Of a DNA stretch of 64,000 nucleotides, positions 1 through 12,259 are shown one piece after another. Origin of the DNA: Haemonchus contortus (lineage: Eukaryota > Nematoda > Chromadorea > Rhabditida > Trichostrongylidae); contig LS997566.1 in the NCBI GenBank assembly GCA_000469685.2, forward strand, positions 9,923,492-9,987,491, written 5' to 3'. A model generated the notes under the pieces. That model did not search any database, had not been told where the DNA came from, and saw only the letters and a program-made list of their open reading frames with translations. A program made the translations under genes and the position numbers. Every line of letters starts with the position of its first letter. The first letter of the stretch is position 1.

Positions 1-3000
1 TAATATTCTCTTTCTTCAGCACTCCTTTTGTTTTTCGACTGTGCCAATTTCGCCTCAAAACCATTCGACCGATCTACCCCATCCCATCGGTAGCCGGGTC
101 GTATTCCAAAGCGATTTGGTGGGCATTCTCCTTGATACGTTGGATACACTGCAATGAAGAACATGACGCTGTGAATTGGTGAAAGCCACATTACTGTAAC
201 TCACCTACGTCTCCTCTCTTGAGGGCTTGTTTACGTTTCTTGCTCTTCAGCATCACTGCCATTGGGTCCTCTTCGTGGATTTCTTCTTTTAAGTGCCGAT
301 TCATTTCAACGTCGTCAGCCATCCTCGCCAATGGCTCAGATACAACACGTGCCATCTCTTCCAGTTGTTCAGCTCGCTGAAATTCAAAACTCACATATTA
401 GATTGACATGTTGCAGGAACATGAAACTTCAAGAGGTTACTACCTCACATGTTACTTCTAGCTATCAATTTTACTAACTAAAACAGCAAAAAAATAATTA
501 GATTATTCAGCACCAGAACCGAGATGGAAAAAGTTACTCTGTGCTGAGAGTGCTTTTCAGAGTTTGATATAATCAATGTATTATATAAATCTAGTGAGAT
601 AAATAACGAAAATCGTACCAGCTGAGCCTGAGCCACTCCTTTGTTCCACAATTGATACTTTTCTTGGAGTTCCTGCTGTTTTTTGGCTTCCCGTTCCTTC
701 CTTTCTTTGTCTTCTGGCTTCTCACGTCCTATGTATGACATGATGAAATTTCGAATACCGACTTTTAAGGGCGAACTGCCAAAACAAACACTGAACTAAC
801 AAAAAGCTACCTTTTCGGACTTGTTTTTGTCGCACAGTGGTTTCCGCGTTTCTTCCACTCACAGACGCGTCCATTTCCTCGAACATCTGAGAAAAGGAAA
901 CAGTCAACTACTAACAGTATAGAAAAACGAGCCAAAAGAGTACCTTTGCTTCACGTTCACGAAGTTTTTCCGACTCTTTTTTGAGATCAGCAGCTGACTG
1001 GAGCCCAGCTACCTGAATAAGTGATACATCTATATTTGCCAGAACAATGCAAAGAGTTTGACCAATTTATCAGTATTGAAGTAACAAAACTGGCAAATGA
1101 ACTAGCTACTGCTCCTATCGTAAAGATAGAACGGTCGAAAGCTGTTCTTGTCACTATCTGTTCATATATAGAATACCCAAAAATTCGTTCTTACCTTGCC
1201 GTCAAGGGTTTTCTGAGGCTCCTTACCCAGTCGTTCAGGTGTTGCTATACGACGTTCGCGATGTTTTTCCGATTCTTGTCGACGGGATGAAGGCCTTCCT
1301 AGAATAGACTTCGGAATTGAAATGGCCAAACATACCAGTACTAAATTGGGCAATGGGTAAACTCATATCCCTTGTTCACTTTTACAGCCTTACAAACAGT
1401 CAACCCAACCCTCCCTTCTTTTGCAACATTTAGCTTCTCCCTCCCAATTCTTCTTGGAGAAAACTTTACGCCCAGCTTTCATTTGCGTTTCTATCAAAAA
1501 AGAAAAAAAGCTCAAAGATACAAGGCCATACAATAAAAACTTGCCATGTTTTCTTGGTGGCGACTGATCTGAATCTGAGCCCTTCGTCCTTACCCGAGAA
1601 CGATCTGGAGAAATCAAGAATAAGCAAACGTGGATGAAAACTGCTTCAGTTGAATATCTAGCAGCCCAGTGTAATTATCTACTAACTTTCTAATGGTACA
1701 TTGATCAAGATGGTAAGAATATTATTTGTCTATTTTTGAAACAGTAACTTTTTCCTTACTTCAAGAGACAGAAAAATAAAATTTCTAAAATGTGTGAACA
1801 AACCTTTTCTAGGCGGAGATTGATCAGAATCAACTTCAGTCTTGACAGCAGGATGTTTAGATGACCGCTCTGGAAATGAAAACAAAAATTACCACATCCA
1901 AGGGCAACATACTATTTTTCTATAAAAGCAATCGCTACCGAAGAGGGTGTTTGACCTTTTGCAAGAGAACTACGATAAAAGACTGAAAGAAAAAGTAAGG
2001 GAATAAAAGGATATATGGATCCTAATAAGCAGTAAAACTACAAATCTTGACATAGTTCGGGGAAAAAAAGCGACAAAATACCAACTAGTCGCACAAAAGA
2101 GGGAATTCTACTAACCATGCTTGCGAGGTGGTGATAGGTCTGAATCTGAATCGTTCCTTTTACGCCCTGGTCGCTCTAAAAACTCATAGTCAGCAAAAGA
2201 AGAGGTAATGAAGAAGGAAAATGGGTTACTGACATGAGCACAAACGTTCGGCGAAGAATTGATAAAGAAAGGACAAAGAAAAGAAGTCGCTTACCACGTT
2301 TGCGTGGCGGCGACTGGTCCGAGTCAGAGTCATGTCGTTTTCGTGTCTGCTGTTCTGAAATGAACAGAGCAAACGTAAAATTGAATAACTGTTTTGGCAC
2401 AGCTCGCTGTAGTTGTGCTTCGAAAGTTGGCAGACTCAAAAAACCCTACACTCCATTGGAACAATTTTGTTATGCAATTTGAAAACTCGCCTCTTCTTGG
2501 AGGCGACTGATCCGAGTCCACTTCAACTTTGATGGAAGCGTTTTTACTGGAAGACTCTGAAAACTTCATGCTATTTCGGAGGGTGTCAGGTTAGGCGAGG
2601 ATATGTTTTCAATTCTATATATTACCTAACTCTACATCTTTAACAAACGCTAGAAAAATATAGAAAAATCAAAAAAGGAAATTTCCGAAACAAAACTAAC
2701 GAGGTTTGCGAGAAGGTGAATAATTGGACCTAGAATCCCGATCCTTGTACGATGATCTTTCTAAAACGACTTATTTTTAGGAATCGAAGACGAGTTCTGC
2801 AAAATCTTAGCAGACTTGGCTAGAACTACGGCCAACGTTGGGCATGGGCCAAAAAGTACTTGATTTCCTGACTGCGCAAAAAAAGTCGTGGACTTCCCGT
2901 GCACAATCCAGCCTAAACTCACCATGCTTCCTTGGTGGCGACTGATCAGAATCATGACGTCTTCTCTTCGGCTGTGTTTGTGACTCATCTGAAAGCGCAA

Positions 3001-4846
3001 CTCAGTAAAGTATGTTACGATCAAATGAAACCATGGACTCACTTGGTGTCCTTAAGGGTGACCTATCCTTGCTCCGACGTCGTTCCTTTCGAGATGATTT
3101 TTCTAAAAATGGAAGAATGAACACTTCATACAGTCAGTAGAAACCTCATAGAAACCGACCTCGACGTGGCGATGCCGATCGATCGGAATCATGCCGCTTT
3201 TTTGATGATCGCGGATCAGGATCACCTAAATGTATAGAATTACCTCTCAGCACATCGTATAGCGACTTCAAAAGTAGCGAAAACTGCTAAAAAAACTTAA
3301 AGTTACGGATACGCCCAAGAAGGCAAAAAACGAATGAATTGACGAAAAACAAGAAGAAAAATTAACTCAAGATGGATAACATGAGAAAAGACACTAACGT
3401 CTTCTTGGAGGAGAGATGTCGGAATCACTATCATAGCGACCTTTCGCTGAAACAATTTTAGTTCAGTAACTTCAAAAACTAACATGCAGAAGTAGAGAGC
3501 GTGCTACGCTTATTAAAGAGAATGTATAGGCTTATAAGTAACATACCTTTTCTTGGCGGAGAAATGTCGGAGTCGGAATCATGTCGACCCTTTGCTAAAA
3601 CAGAACATTTTGATGAAACAAAACCTCTTTGTTTATAAAGTGACGCTTAGAAGTGAAGAAAGGGCTTGACTAATACCAAATACGAATTATTAGCTTATAA
3701 ATAACGCACCTTTTCTTGGCGGGGAAATATCAGAATCGAAGTCATGACGACCCTTCGCTGAAATAAGAGCTATCTGGTGATTTCTTTGAGCTATTGAAAA
3801 CTTGAAAAAGTGAGAAAGCAACTTCAGCAAGACATATACTATACGTAAGTAATGTGACTCACACTTTCTTGGAGGAGAAGCATCAGAGTCTTTGCGACTT
3901 TTAGCTGCAACAAGAAAAGATGAATGTAAGAAAGAAGAGCATCACTAATATACGTAAAATGATTGTAAAAGTACTTTATCGCGATAAGACCTATACATTC
4001 ATTGCGTCCATCTAATTTAGTTTTTACCGTTCCTTCTCATGTCAGTTGTAGTGTTGCTCAACTATTTTCAATAAGTTTTAAATTGATTAAAAAGGAAAAT
4101 ATGGATTGTCCACAGAAAGCATCCTACTAAACATAGGAATGTAACTCAACTTAGCAGAAAAATGCCTTCAAATCAGTTCTTTAAAAAACCCAAAACTTCC
4201 TCAGTTCTCTGCTATGGTAAAAAGTCCTTTCTTTCTCATAGGGTATCTGATACTTTTAAAAACTTTCGCCCAGAGGCAGAACTCACTGGCTCTCCGTGGG
4301 GAACTGCTCGATTCAGGTCTTGTATCATCTGAAAAGTATGGTTTTTCTATGTGATTCAAAACTAAGGCAAAAAGTAATACCGGCAGCTGAAGGTGAAGGT
4401 GGTTCCTGTTTGACTTCATCAATAGGTATGAAAGATTTCCTAAACTTCGGCGCTTCACGAGCTTTCGCCTCCACCTGGAAAGGTAAGTGAAGTGTCTTAT
4501 AACTCAGATACAGCTAAAAATACTGAGCTGAACATAATTCGAACCTGTTTCGTGATACTTGCTATGATTTCAATGTCTTCCTTTTCTTCGTCTGTGTCGA
4601 TGTCTTTATAATTTGCAGAAACTGCTATGAAAGCATCGTCTTCCACTATTCGCAATCTAATGAGAAGTGAGAAATTAATTAGCTGAGTGACCGTAGGTAA
4701 GAAATAGGTGGTACATACTACGCCAAAAAGTACCCTGATCCACGAGCCGGTTCTTTAACCTTTTTCTTCTTCTTCTTTTTCTTCTCGTCCTCGTTACCGG
4801 AGGAGAGGTATCGTTGCAAGTACTCAGCTTTAGAAAGAGTGGTCAT
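1..4846 (-). CDS. bud-13: BUD13 homologue (RES complex splicing factor), 3' end outside window
   Basis: BUD13 is a subunit of the RES (retention and splicing) complex, which joins the activated spliceosome in the nucleus. The start [16 protein letters not shown] matches the family N-terminus, followed by a Lys-rich stretch and LRIVEDDAF. The C-terminal family block is present: [26 protein letters not shown], then [19 protein letters not shown]. Exons, 5' to 3' on the minus strand: 4722-4846, 4545-4656, 4381-4474, fourteen mini-exons (4287-4328, 3863-3904, 3710-3757, 3547-3594, 3399-3446, 3160-3225, 3043-3102, 2923-2988, 2701-2760, 2491-2556, 2295-2354, 2116-2175, 1804-1869, 1545-1604), then 1195-1298, 944-1012, 811-886, 619-728, 205-376, <1-148. 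All phases join without a stop and give about 600 residues. Only the last few codons lie beyond position 1. Two introns have GC donors (after 2491 and 1545). The start follows a weak acceptor (TCCAG) by about 10 nt. Confidence 0.95.
1545..4328 (-). repeat. Array of 14 symmetric mini-exons, each encoding one SPPR-type repeat of BUD13
   Basis: Fourteen exons of 42, 48, 60 or 66 nt lie in series, all divisible by three and all phase 1 at both ends. Each encodes one copy of a unit of the form (R)HDSDSD-x-SPPRK, for example [14 protein letters not shown] at 2295-2354 and [12 protein letters not shown] at 3547-3594. The three units at 3399-3594 and 3710-3757 are nearly identical in length and sequence. 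The vertebrate BUD13 N-terminal region also has repeated SPPR units. Here each unit is its own exon, so any exon could be skipped without breaking the frame. This is the repeat structure of bud-13, not a separate gene. Confidence 0.92.
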
Positions 4847-6009
4847 TCAGTGTTCTGGACGGTACTATAAAAAGAGTGTAACATAATCAATTCACTCAAT
4901 GGACCTGGTCATCCGAAGATCAAATAGGCGACATCTCTACTGCACTGCTTCCCCTCATCATATGCGATAACAGAACAACTTAACAGAGTTTCTGAAGAAT
5001 GCAGAGATAGGAAAGCCGGCTTTTTGGTAGAGTTCTTGGTATGGTAAGCAGAGGCAACAGTGATATCTACTAGAGATCAAGAAAGTCCCGTCATATCGCC
5101 ATATACCAAAAGAATGGGATGACCAAGCCCGGATACCATAGAGGCCTGTAGCCCAAAAGTGAGGGCTGCAAAATCTAGGACGCTTTGTCAGTCTTTGTCA
5201 CTCTTTCAGCTTTGTCAAATGCTTCGAAGTGTGATTACCCCTTACCCAGAATCTAAAGGTCATCATGATAGGGGAGAGTAGCTTTTACAGAAAAAAGTAA
5301 CACTAAAAGTTAGTTATTGAGCTGAGAACTAGAATGAAGAGGCTATTTCAGGTGCGGCCGAAGTTCTCTAACACAGACATTTTGGGAATCGACTGTTTGT
5401 ATCTGTGTCCACCGCACACGTTGTCACGACCTCGTTTCGCTCGATTGATTACAATGCATTACTGCCATAGAATTGAGAAGATCCCAAATTTTATGATGAT
5501 GATACTTAAAACTCAATTATACAGAGGTTGACAAAACCAACTTGATAAAGGAGTGACTATACGCTATACAACACCATGGTGAGGCGAATTCCACCCAAAG
5601 CGAACCGGAGCAGACTCAAAAACAGATTTGAACAATTCGTTAGATTGGTCCTGAGAAAAATGTCACAGATAGAGATCGCATAATGTAAGGACAATATTTG
5701 CCAACGAAAATTAAGCTACGAATTCAAAAAGGTCAACTCCGCGATTTTTTAGGCGTCTCTAATGTTTTGTTCGTAGCCACGTACAGTATCTTAGACCTGC
5801 CGTCTTACTTTTTTCGAACGCTTCGCGCGAGATTGCCTTGTACATAATTTACGACATTTCGTTGGTTTTCCTCCTAATTCTCGTTCTTCGAGATAGTCTT
5901 GATTGTTTTTATAGATCAGCACTTAGTATAGTTGTCTTTTTTTTCGGAAATCGGTCCAATAACAATAGTCCAAGCCAAGGCTGCTTTCATAACGAATTTC
6001 TAGATTATT
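4847..6009. promoter_or_regulatory. Divergent intergenic region between bud-13 and plrg-1
   Basis: About 1.16 kb separates the start codons of bud-13 (minus) and plrg-1 (plus), so it must hold both promoters unless the genes share one bidirectional promoter. No TATA box or other named element stands out. The plus-strand end is a good nematode 3' splice site (TTTCTAG, ending at 6003), probably a spliced-leader acceptor for plrg-1. No coding potential was recognised in between. Confidence 0.5.
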
Positions 6010-9000
6010 ATGTCTGCCGATGTACAATCAGTGCCGAACACTAGTGAGGAAACCAATGCTGATAAAAATGCCGATGATGGTGAAGGAGGTGCGGACCAGT
6101 TCGACTTTCTTTCTTTGTAAAAAGGACACCCCCAACCGCGATCGTTTTGCATTTCGTGTTGATTACAGGAATCCAGCAACCAGATCAAATGCAGAAGACC
6201 TTACTTAACTTAGTATTCCGCTCCATGAAGCGAACACATGACATGTTCAGTAATGACTATACGACATTTCCTGAATTAGCGGAAAAAGAGTAAGTTGTGG
6301 GCTTGAAATCAGTAGGCGATATGCATTTTGTTCATGTTTCAGGTTAAATTTTATTCGATCTCTAAAGAAAAGGTGTGAATATAGCTCTGTAATACGACAT
6401 GTTGAGGAAGCTAAAAAGCGGCGTGAGCAAGAGCTATTAAAGGTGCAGCTACTTTTCTTACTCTGTTATTTTCTTCTTAATTCCAATGTTTTGAAAGCTG
6501 AAGAAGTGCAATAGTGGTTGCTATTATAAGTAAATAGTTGCTTTAATGAAATCAAGGGAAAACAATCTGAACCGTAAGGATTTGTACATATTTAATAAAT
6601 AAAAATTTTATTTGAGTAACAGGCGATGCTCTGTCCCCAATTTCTTCCATAGGTGAAATTTCCGTGGGCTAAATTCCCGGTGTCATAATCGGTCCTTTCG
6701 TGAAGAGTGATTGTTCCTCTTCTTGATTACCGCCAGCAGTGATTTCCACTGAATATTATTACTTCCAGTTGGGGAAGGGTCTAAGGAATGGAGCAATCGG
6801 GATGGTTTGCTCTGAGGGAGCTCAAATGAAGAAATTTCGGGAACGCCTACATCAGTGTAAATCTATGCCATTGGGAACTGAACACCTTCGAACATTCCCA
6901 TGTGAGAGAGCCCGGACTGATCGGGAAGATCCTAGAGATCTATAAAATTCTAGTATTAAATAGATAAGCTTGATTTCCTGTTGCGATAAACGTACCGACT
7001 ATTCGCTCTGTGGTTTAATTCGATTTTTTCAGTTACCAACTAATCAGCCCAGCGTTGGTATTGGATCTGTGATGAATTCTTCAGATAGACCGATGGCCAT
7101 TACTGACGGAACTGGGAAGCCTGTTCAAACCAGCACACAACAAGGGTACGGAAACCTTTCATTTTTATTATTGATGGCTTACAATATTCCGGCATTTCAG
7201 GCAGGTGTTAACGTCTCTACCGGTAGGTTCAAGCGGTGGCAAATCAGAAGACAATACCACTCGATCACTATTGCCTCTTCGGGCTCCCATGATGGTCAAA
7301 CCCAAATGGCATGCGCCATGGAAGCTGTATAGGGTGATCTCTGGTGGGTATAACGTCAACGACGTCGTAAAGACTGCTTAACTATGCTTTAGGATCAATG
7401 TTTAGGACATACGGGATGGGTACGTGCTGTTGATGTAGAGCCGCAAAATCAGTGGTTTGCCAGCGGAGGAGGGGACCGTATAATAAAGGTAAAGTATTTA
7501 TATTTATGACCGTTTGGCCACCTCCAACTAGTTCCCTTTCAAGATTTGGGAATTAGCGACCGGAAAGCTTCGCCTCTCGCTGACTGGGCACATAAGTGCG
7601 GTGAGAGCAGTTAAAATTTCTGACCGTCATCCATTTCTATTCTCAGGTGGAGAAGATAAACAGGTTGGTAAACATCACCATTGGTTCATCGCACAAGTAA
7701 TTGCTTCTCTCATGCAGGTGAAATGTTGGGATCTCGAATACAACAAAGTGATTCGTCACTATCATGGTCATCTCAGTGCCGTGCAGGCTCTAAGCATTCA
7801 CCCAACATTGGATGTACTTTTCAGTTGCTCTAGAGATTCCACAACAAGGGTGAGTATTTTGTTTCCTTCGACCAATTTGGAGGTGAGGCGCTACCCTCCA
7901 CCTTTTCTCGTTTCATGCTGATTATTTTCTGGTTTGATTACTCGCATCTAGGTGTGGGATATGCGCACAAAAGCTCAAGTTCACTGCTTGTCTGGACACA
8001 CGAACACAGTTTCAGATGTCGTATCCCAAGCTGCTGATCCTCAGGTAAGCGTTCACAGAACGTAACTGTGGGCGACCAGAGCTTGCAAGTTTTTAAATAG
8101 GTTCAACAAAAGTGCAATTAAAGGTGGTAACGGCATCACATGACGCAACTGTCCGCCTTTGGGACTTGGCCGCCGGAAAGTCGATCTGTACCCTTACCCA
8201 TCATAAGGTTCGCCCGTTTGGCAAATTTTCATTTACTCAATTCATTTTGCATTTCTAAGGATTTATTGCTTTTCGAGCATTCCGAACCTTCATTCATTTT
8301 AGAAGTCAGTTAGATCTCTTGTGCTCCATCCACGCTTGTTTATGTTTGCGTCCGCATCACCTGATAATATTAAACAGTGGAAGTTCCCTAATGGAGAGTT
8401 TATGCAGGTGCGTTTCACTTTCTCATAAGATCTTAGCAAAGGAGCACCAAACTCTTTCGAGTATTTTTGAGAAGTCAGAATTCATCTATACGGTCTATGG
8501 CTTCCTTTTATTACGCAGTGCAATCTATCTCTGTGAAACAAACATCTCGGCTTTATTTCAGAATCTTTCTGGTCATAATGCTATCGTTAATTCATTGGTT
8601 TGTAATGAGGATGGTGTCCTCGTATCTGGTGGGGATAACGGATCTATGTGTTTCTGGGATTGGCGATCAGGTTTCTGTTTCCAGGCATGTTCTTTTCTTT
8701 TTGAGGTGTTATGAGTAGATGCCAGTTTTTTTTTCTTCAGAAGATTCAAACGAAAGCACAACCCGGATCCATTGATTCTGAAGCAGGTATCTATGCATTG
8801 TGCTATGATAGGACAGGACTGCGTCTAATAACAGCGGAAGCCGATAAAACAATAAAGATGTACAAGGAAGACGATGAAGCGGTTAGTAAATGTCGAGGCT
8901 TTTGTGAGATTACGATGTTTTAGTCTTAAATCACTAGCTCCTTTTCGCGAAACTATCAATTCTCATTTCAAAATGTCGGGCTTTCTGCTTGAACGCACTT

Positions 9001-9239
9001 CTTTTCGAAATTGTCCAATTCTTGCCCTAAAGAAAGACTTATGGCGTTGGCCCTCCAACGACCGAAAACCATTTTGGGAGGAAAAACTCAAAATACTAAT
9101 TTATATTGTCTAAGCTATGCAGTTTGCCCATTTCAAAGAAAATTTGTTGAGGGTTCCATCTTTATTGTTTCTTTTTCAGACGGAGGAATCACATCCCATT
9201 GTGTGGCGACCCGAGATCGTCAAGAAGAAGGCCTACTAA
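6010..9239 (+). CDS. plrg-1: PLRG1/Prp46 homologue, WD40 splicing factor of the Prp19 (NTC) complex
   Basis: PLRG1 is a core WD40 subunit of the Prp19/CDC5L complex, needed for spliceosome activation in the nucleus. Exons: 6010-6088, 6169-6289, 6343-6442, 7033-7145, 7201-7343, 7406-7488, 7544-7663, 7718-7849, 7952-8044, 8124-8207, 8303-8407, 8562-8684, 8741-8881, 9180-9239. All phases fit, giving 498 residues (human about 514). Family landmarks: [12 protein letters not shown] near the N-terminus, [14 protein letters not shown] before the propeller, then seven WD repeats including [36 protein letters not shown] and [13 protein letters not shown], ending PEIVKKKAY. The start lies 6 nt after a TTTCTAG acceptor at 6003. 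Intron 12 begins with GC (8685), a choice supported by keeping the conserved W-D-W-R...F-Q segment. prp-38 follows 210 bp downstream in the same orientation. Confidence 0.96.
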
Positions 9240-9449
9240 TTTTTCATTCGACAAATGGCTTGTATTTATTGTGTTGTGAAATTCCGTTCTTGTTGTCTGT
9301 TGGTGAAAGGAAGTCGGTTTCACAATAAAACTTCAATTAATTGTTTTTTTGCTGTAACAACTGTTTCTATGTGCAGAGTTATCTACAATTTGGACGGAAT
9401 TGCACCGGTCTCGTTTAAGTTTCGGTCCATCAAGTTAATTATTTTACAG
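9240..9449 (+). promoter_or_regulatory. Operon-type intercistronic region: poly(A) signal, T-rich tract and spliced-leader acceptor
   Basis: The 210 bp between the plrg-1 stop codon and the prp-38 start contain AATAAA at 9324-9329, a T-rich tract around 9341-9350, and a TTTTACAG acceptor ending at 9449, immediately before the prp-38 ATG. In nematodes this layout is typical of an internal operon gene matured by SL2-type trans-splicing. The SL type used cannot be read from genomic sequence. Confidence 0.65.
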
Positions 9450-12259
9450 ATGGCCAATCGCACAGTGAAGGATGCACACACAGTCAAAGGTAGGCGTAAA
9501 GATAGTTTTTTTGTTTTCGTGGTTAATTTTATATACATTATGTTGTTCCATATAATCTTGTTTTCTTCAACTTTTTCTTGGAATGCCCTTGCACCCCCAT
9601 TTTGACTCTTCTATTCTGTGGTTCTTTGAAAAGACTATTTTGCATATGCTTTGCATCATTCTCCCTCTCTATATAGCCTCTCTGTCATTTAGTCTGTTTT
9701 ATTTCTGAATACGTGCATGCGTATATTGGTTTGATCCACTGGTAGGCTCACTCCTATCATTGAGCAGATATGTTCTGAATACGATCAAGAATGGTTTTTC
9801 TATGATGGTCTCTTAGCAAAATTCCAATCGCGATTCTGATGAAGAGTAGGCTATAATAGTGCATCCTTGATGTATATAAACGATGTTTGAGGCTTATTTT
9901 ATTTCCAAGGATTATACAATAGACCGAATTCTAGTAATTGCCTGCCTGATCTACTAAGACTAAGGTACTGATATTGCGCGGTGGGGTTTCTGGGAGCATA
10001 GAGCTCCCTGTATGTGATCCATTTATGCAATGTAGGTAAGCCTGGCCAACGAACTTTAAAGTTCATGTTAATTTTTCGTTCACCTCTCTCAGTCGAACTT
10101 AAGAGCGGTAATCCCTCATACGCTCATTTGCATATTTTGCACGCTGTTCGCGTGGTCCCATTAGCCGTTCATATCTTAAGCTGCAATGTTTGCTTTAGAA
10201 TTACGCTTCTTGGCACTTAGCGGAACTGTCACTCATACTTTTCTCCTCCATGACCTTGTTAAACTCCGTCAACTGTCGCTCTCATGAAGCCCCGGCCGCC
10301 TCTGGCGAAGCGCTTCGGCGACGAAATTTCACTGTCGCTCAGTTCTACAATCGCTGTTCATCTTTGTACTTCATCACTGTAGTTCCTTGTCGTATGCAAT
10401 CTCTATCGAATCCTTTCCCGGAGCGTTCTCTTTCACCTGTAGATTTTTTCGCTGTTTATTATTATCTAATGTCGGTTGCTTGGTTGTTATAAACATAAGA
10501 ACACATAGTCGCCTACCTGCTCACGATCAAAGCAAAGATGCCGCAGGTCTTTCCTGTAACTTGTAACGCAACTGTCTACATTCATCGCTCTTTTCAGGAA
10601 CAAATCCGCAGTTTCTTGTTGAGAAAATCATCCGGCAGCGTATATACGACAGCAAATACTGGAAGGAAAGCTGTTTTGCCCTAAGCGGTGAGTTTTAAGC
10701 TGGGCTTTCTCCTTTGTTTACAGCACCACTGTTCTCGTTCTTTCGTATCTTCCCCTTTTCAGCGGATCTTATTGTGGACCGGGCCCTTGATCTTCGATAC
10801 ATTGGCGGTATCTATGCCGGAAATGTCAAACCGACACCTTTTCTTTGTCTTGCTTTGAAAATGCTTCAGATCCAACCCGAAAAGGACATTATTATTGAGT
10901 TTATACAGCAGGAGCAAAGCAAGTGAGTAGGATTTCTTTGCATTTCTTTTCGGGCTGTGGGTGTCTGATGACATAAGTACTCTTGTAGATATGCTCGAGC
11001 ACTTGGTGCAATGTACCTACGACTTACGTTCTCATCCGTAGAGATATACAAGTATCTTGAACCGCTATTCAATGATTACCGAAAGCTCCGATATATGAAC
11101 AAGCTTGGAAGTAATCACTCACTGCTTTTTAACAACGTACTACTAATCCTGTGCTGGTGTAACGTTTTGTTGTTTTGTAGGATTTGAATTGGTATATATG
11201 GACGAGTTTATCGATAACCTTTTGCGGGAAGAACGATATTGCGACATACAACTCCCGCGACTACAGGTGCTTACTGAACGCTTCCTTCTAGTTTTTTAGG
11301 CTTCTATACTTTACCTGATGTTCGTGGTCCAAAAGGCTCCAGTTTATGTTTTTCTTTTAAATTTCTCATAATTGTTCATGCTCTTTTCCTCGCAGAAACG
11401 GCAAGCATTAGAAGATGCTGGTGAGTTGGAGCCATACAGAAGTATTCTTGATGAAGATCTCGACGCGTTGAGTGCTTCCGACAGTGAAGATGAAAGAGAG
11501 AGGAAGGAGAAGAAAAAGGTGACCTTAGTCCCTCATCACCGTTCTGCGGTTTTCTAATTTTCATCGTTTAATAATGCTGATAAACTCAGGAGAAACCGCG
11601 TTTGATATCACGACGACGAAGCCGTAGTAGAGATCGCTCACGAGAGCGTGAGAGAATTAGAGAGAAGTTGAAGGAACGTGAGCGCGAACGTGACGATAAG
11701 AGGAGAGAACGCTCCAGAGAAAGGGACAGGGACCGTGACAGGGACAGAGATCGTCATGAAAGAGATCGTCACGACAAGGATCGAGATCGTCGCAGAGACA
11801 GGTCACGGGATCGTGATCGTGATCGTGACAGGGATCGCGATAGAAGAGGTGAGTGTACTCATGGATACAGATGTTTCTCAATAAATTCGCTCAGAAAGTT
11901 GTTTCTAGTACATTTCTTTTTCTGCTCAAGCTGAGCGTAGAGATATGCGAAAACGGCTGGAATCAGTGGCGAATTATTATAAATGGTATATCCATGTAGT
12001 GGAAATAGTAGCGCATGCTTTAAATTACTCAGCTCCAAGTTTAACTATTTATAAATGGCACTACCTAATATGCAATTATGATAAGCAGCAGTAAATTCCG
12101 TTACATTCAGATCGTGAACGTCCACGTCGTGATGAACGAGATCGTGACGATAGAGATCACCATAGAAGCAGGAAAAGTGCCAGAGATGACGATGAACGAG
12201 AAATCGAGGAAGCAAATGCTCTTCGGGCCAAACTTGGACTCAATCCGCTTGAACGATAG
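9450..12259 (+). CDS. prp-38: PRPF38A/Prp38 homologue, spliceosomal B-complex protein
   Basis: Prp38 joins with the tri-snRNP and is needed for activation of the pre-catalytic B spliceosome. The start MANRTVKDAHTVKGTNPQFL is nearly the human N-terminus, followed by GGIYAGNVKPTPFLCLALKM and QIQPEKDIIIEFI of the Prp38 core. The C-terminal third is an RD/RE/RS-rich tail of alternating Arg-Asp. Exons: 9450-9489, 10598-10687, 10763-10922, 10989-11110, 11181-11266, 11396-11518, 11590-11848, 12111-12259. Phases fit throughout and give 342 residues. The C-terminus (EEANALRAKLGLNPLER, stop TAG) is of a type shared by many metazoan splicing factors. Intron 1 is long (1,108 bp). The ATG directly abuts a TTTTACAG acceptor, which fixes the start and implies trans-splicing. 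It is probably the downstream gene of an operon with plrg-1. Confidence 0.96.

Noticed and set aside
1545..3904. CRISPR-like array or tandem satellite
   Set aside because: The regularly spaced similar units are coding mini-exons with splice sites and variable introns in a eukaryotic gene.
6769..6901. Possible extra plrg-1 exon after a TTCCAG
   Set aside because: Its length (133) breaks the frame to the next exon. Exons 6343-6442 and 7033-7145 already join in phase.
11934..11989. Possible extra prp-38 exon (open after an AAG acceptor)
   Set aside because: Joined to the last exon it creates a stop. The direct junction 11848 to 12111 is in phase and gives a family-like end.
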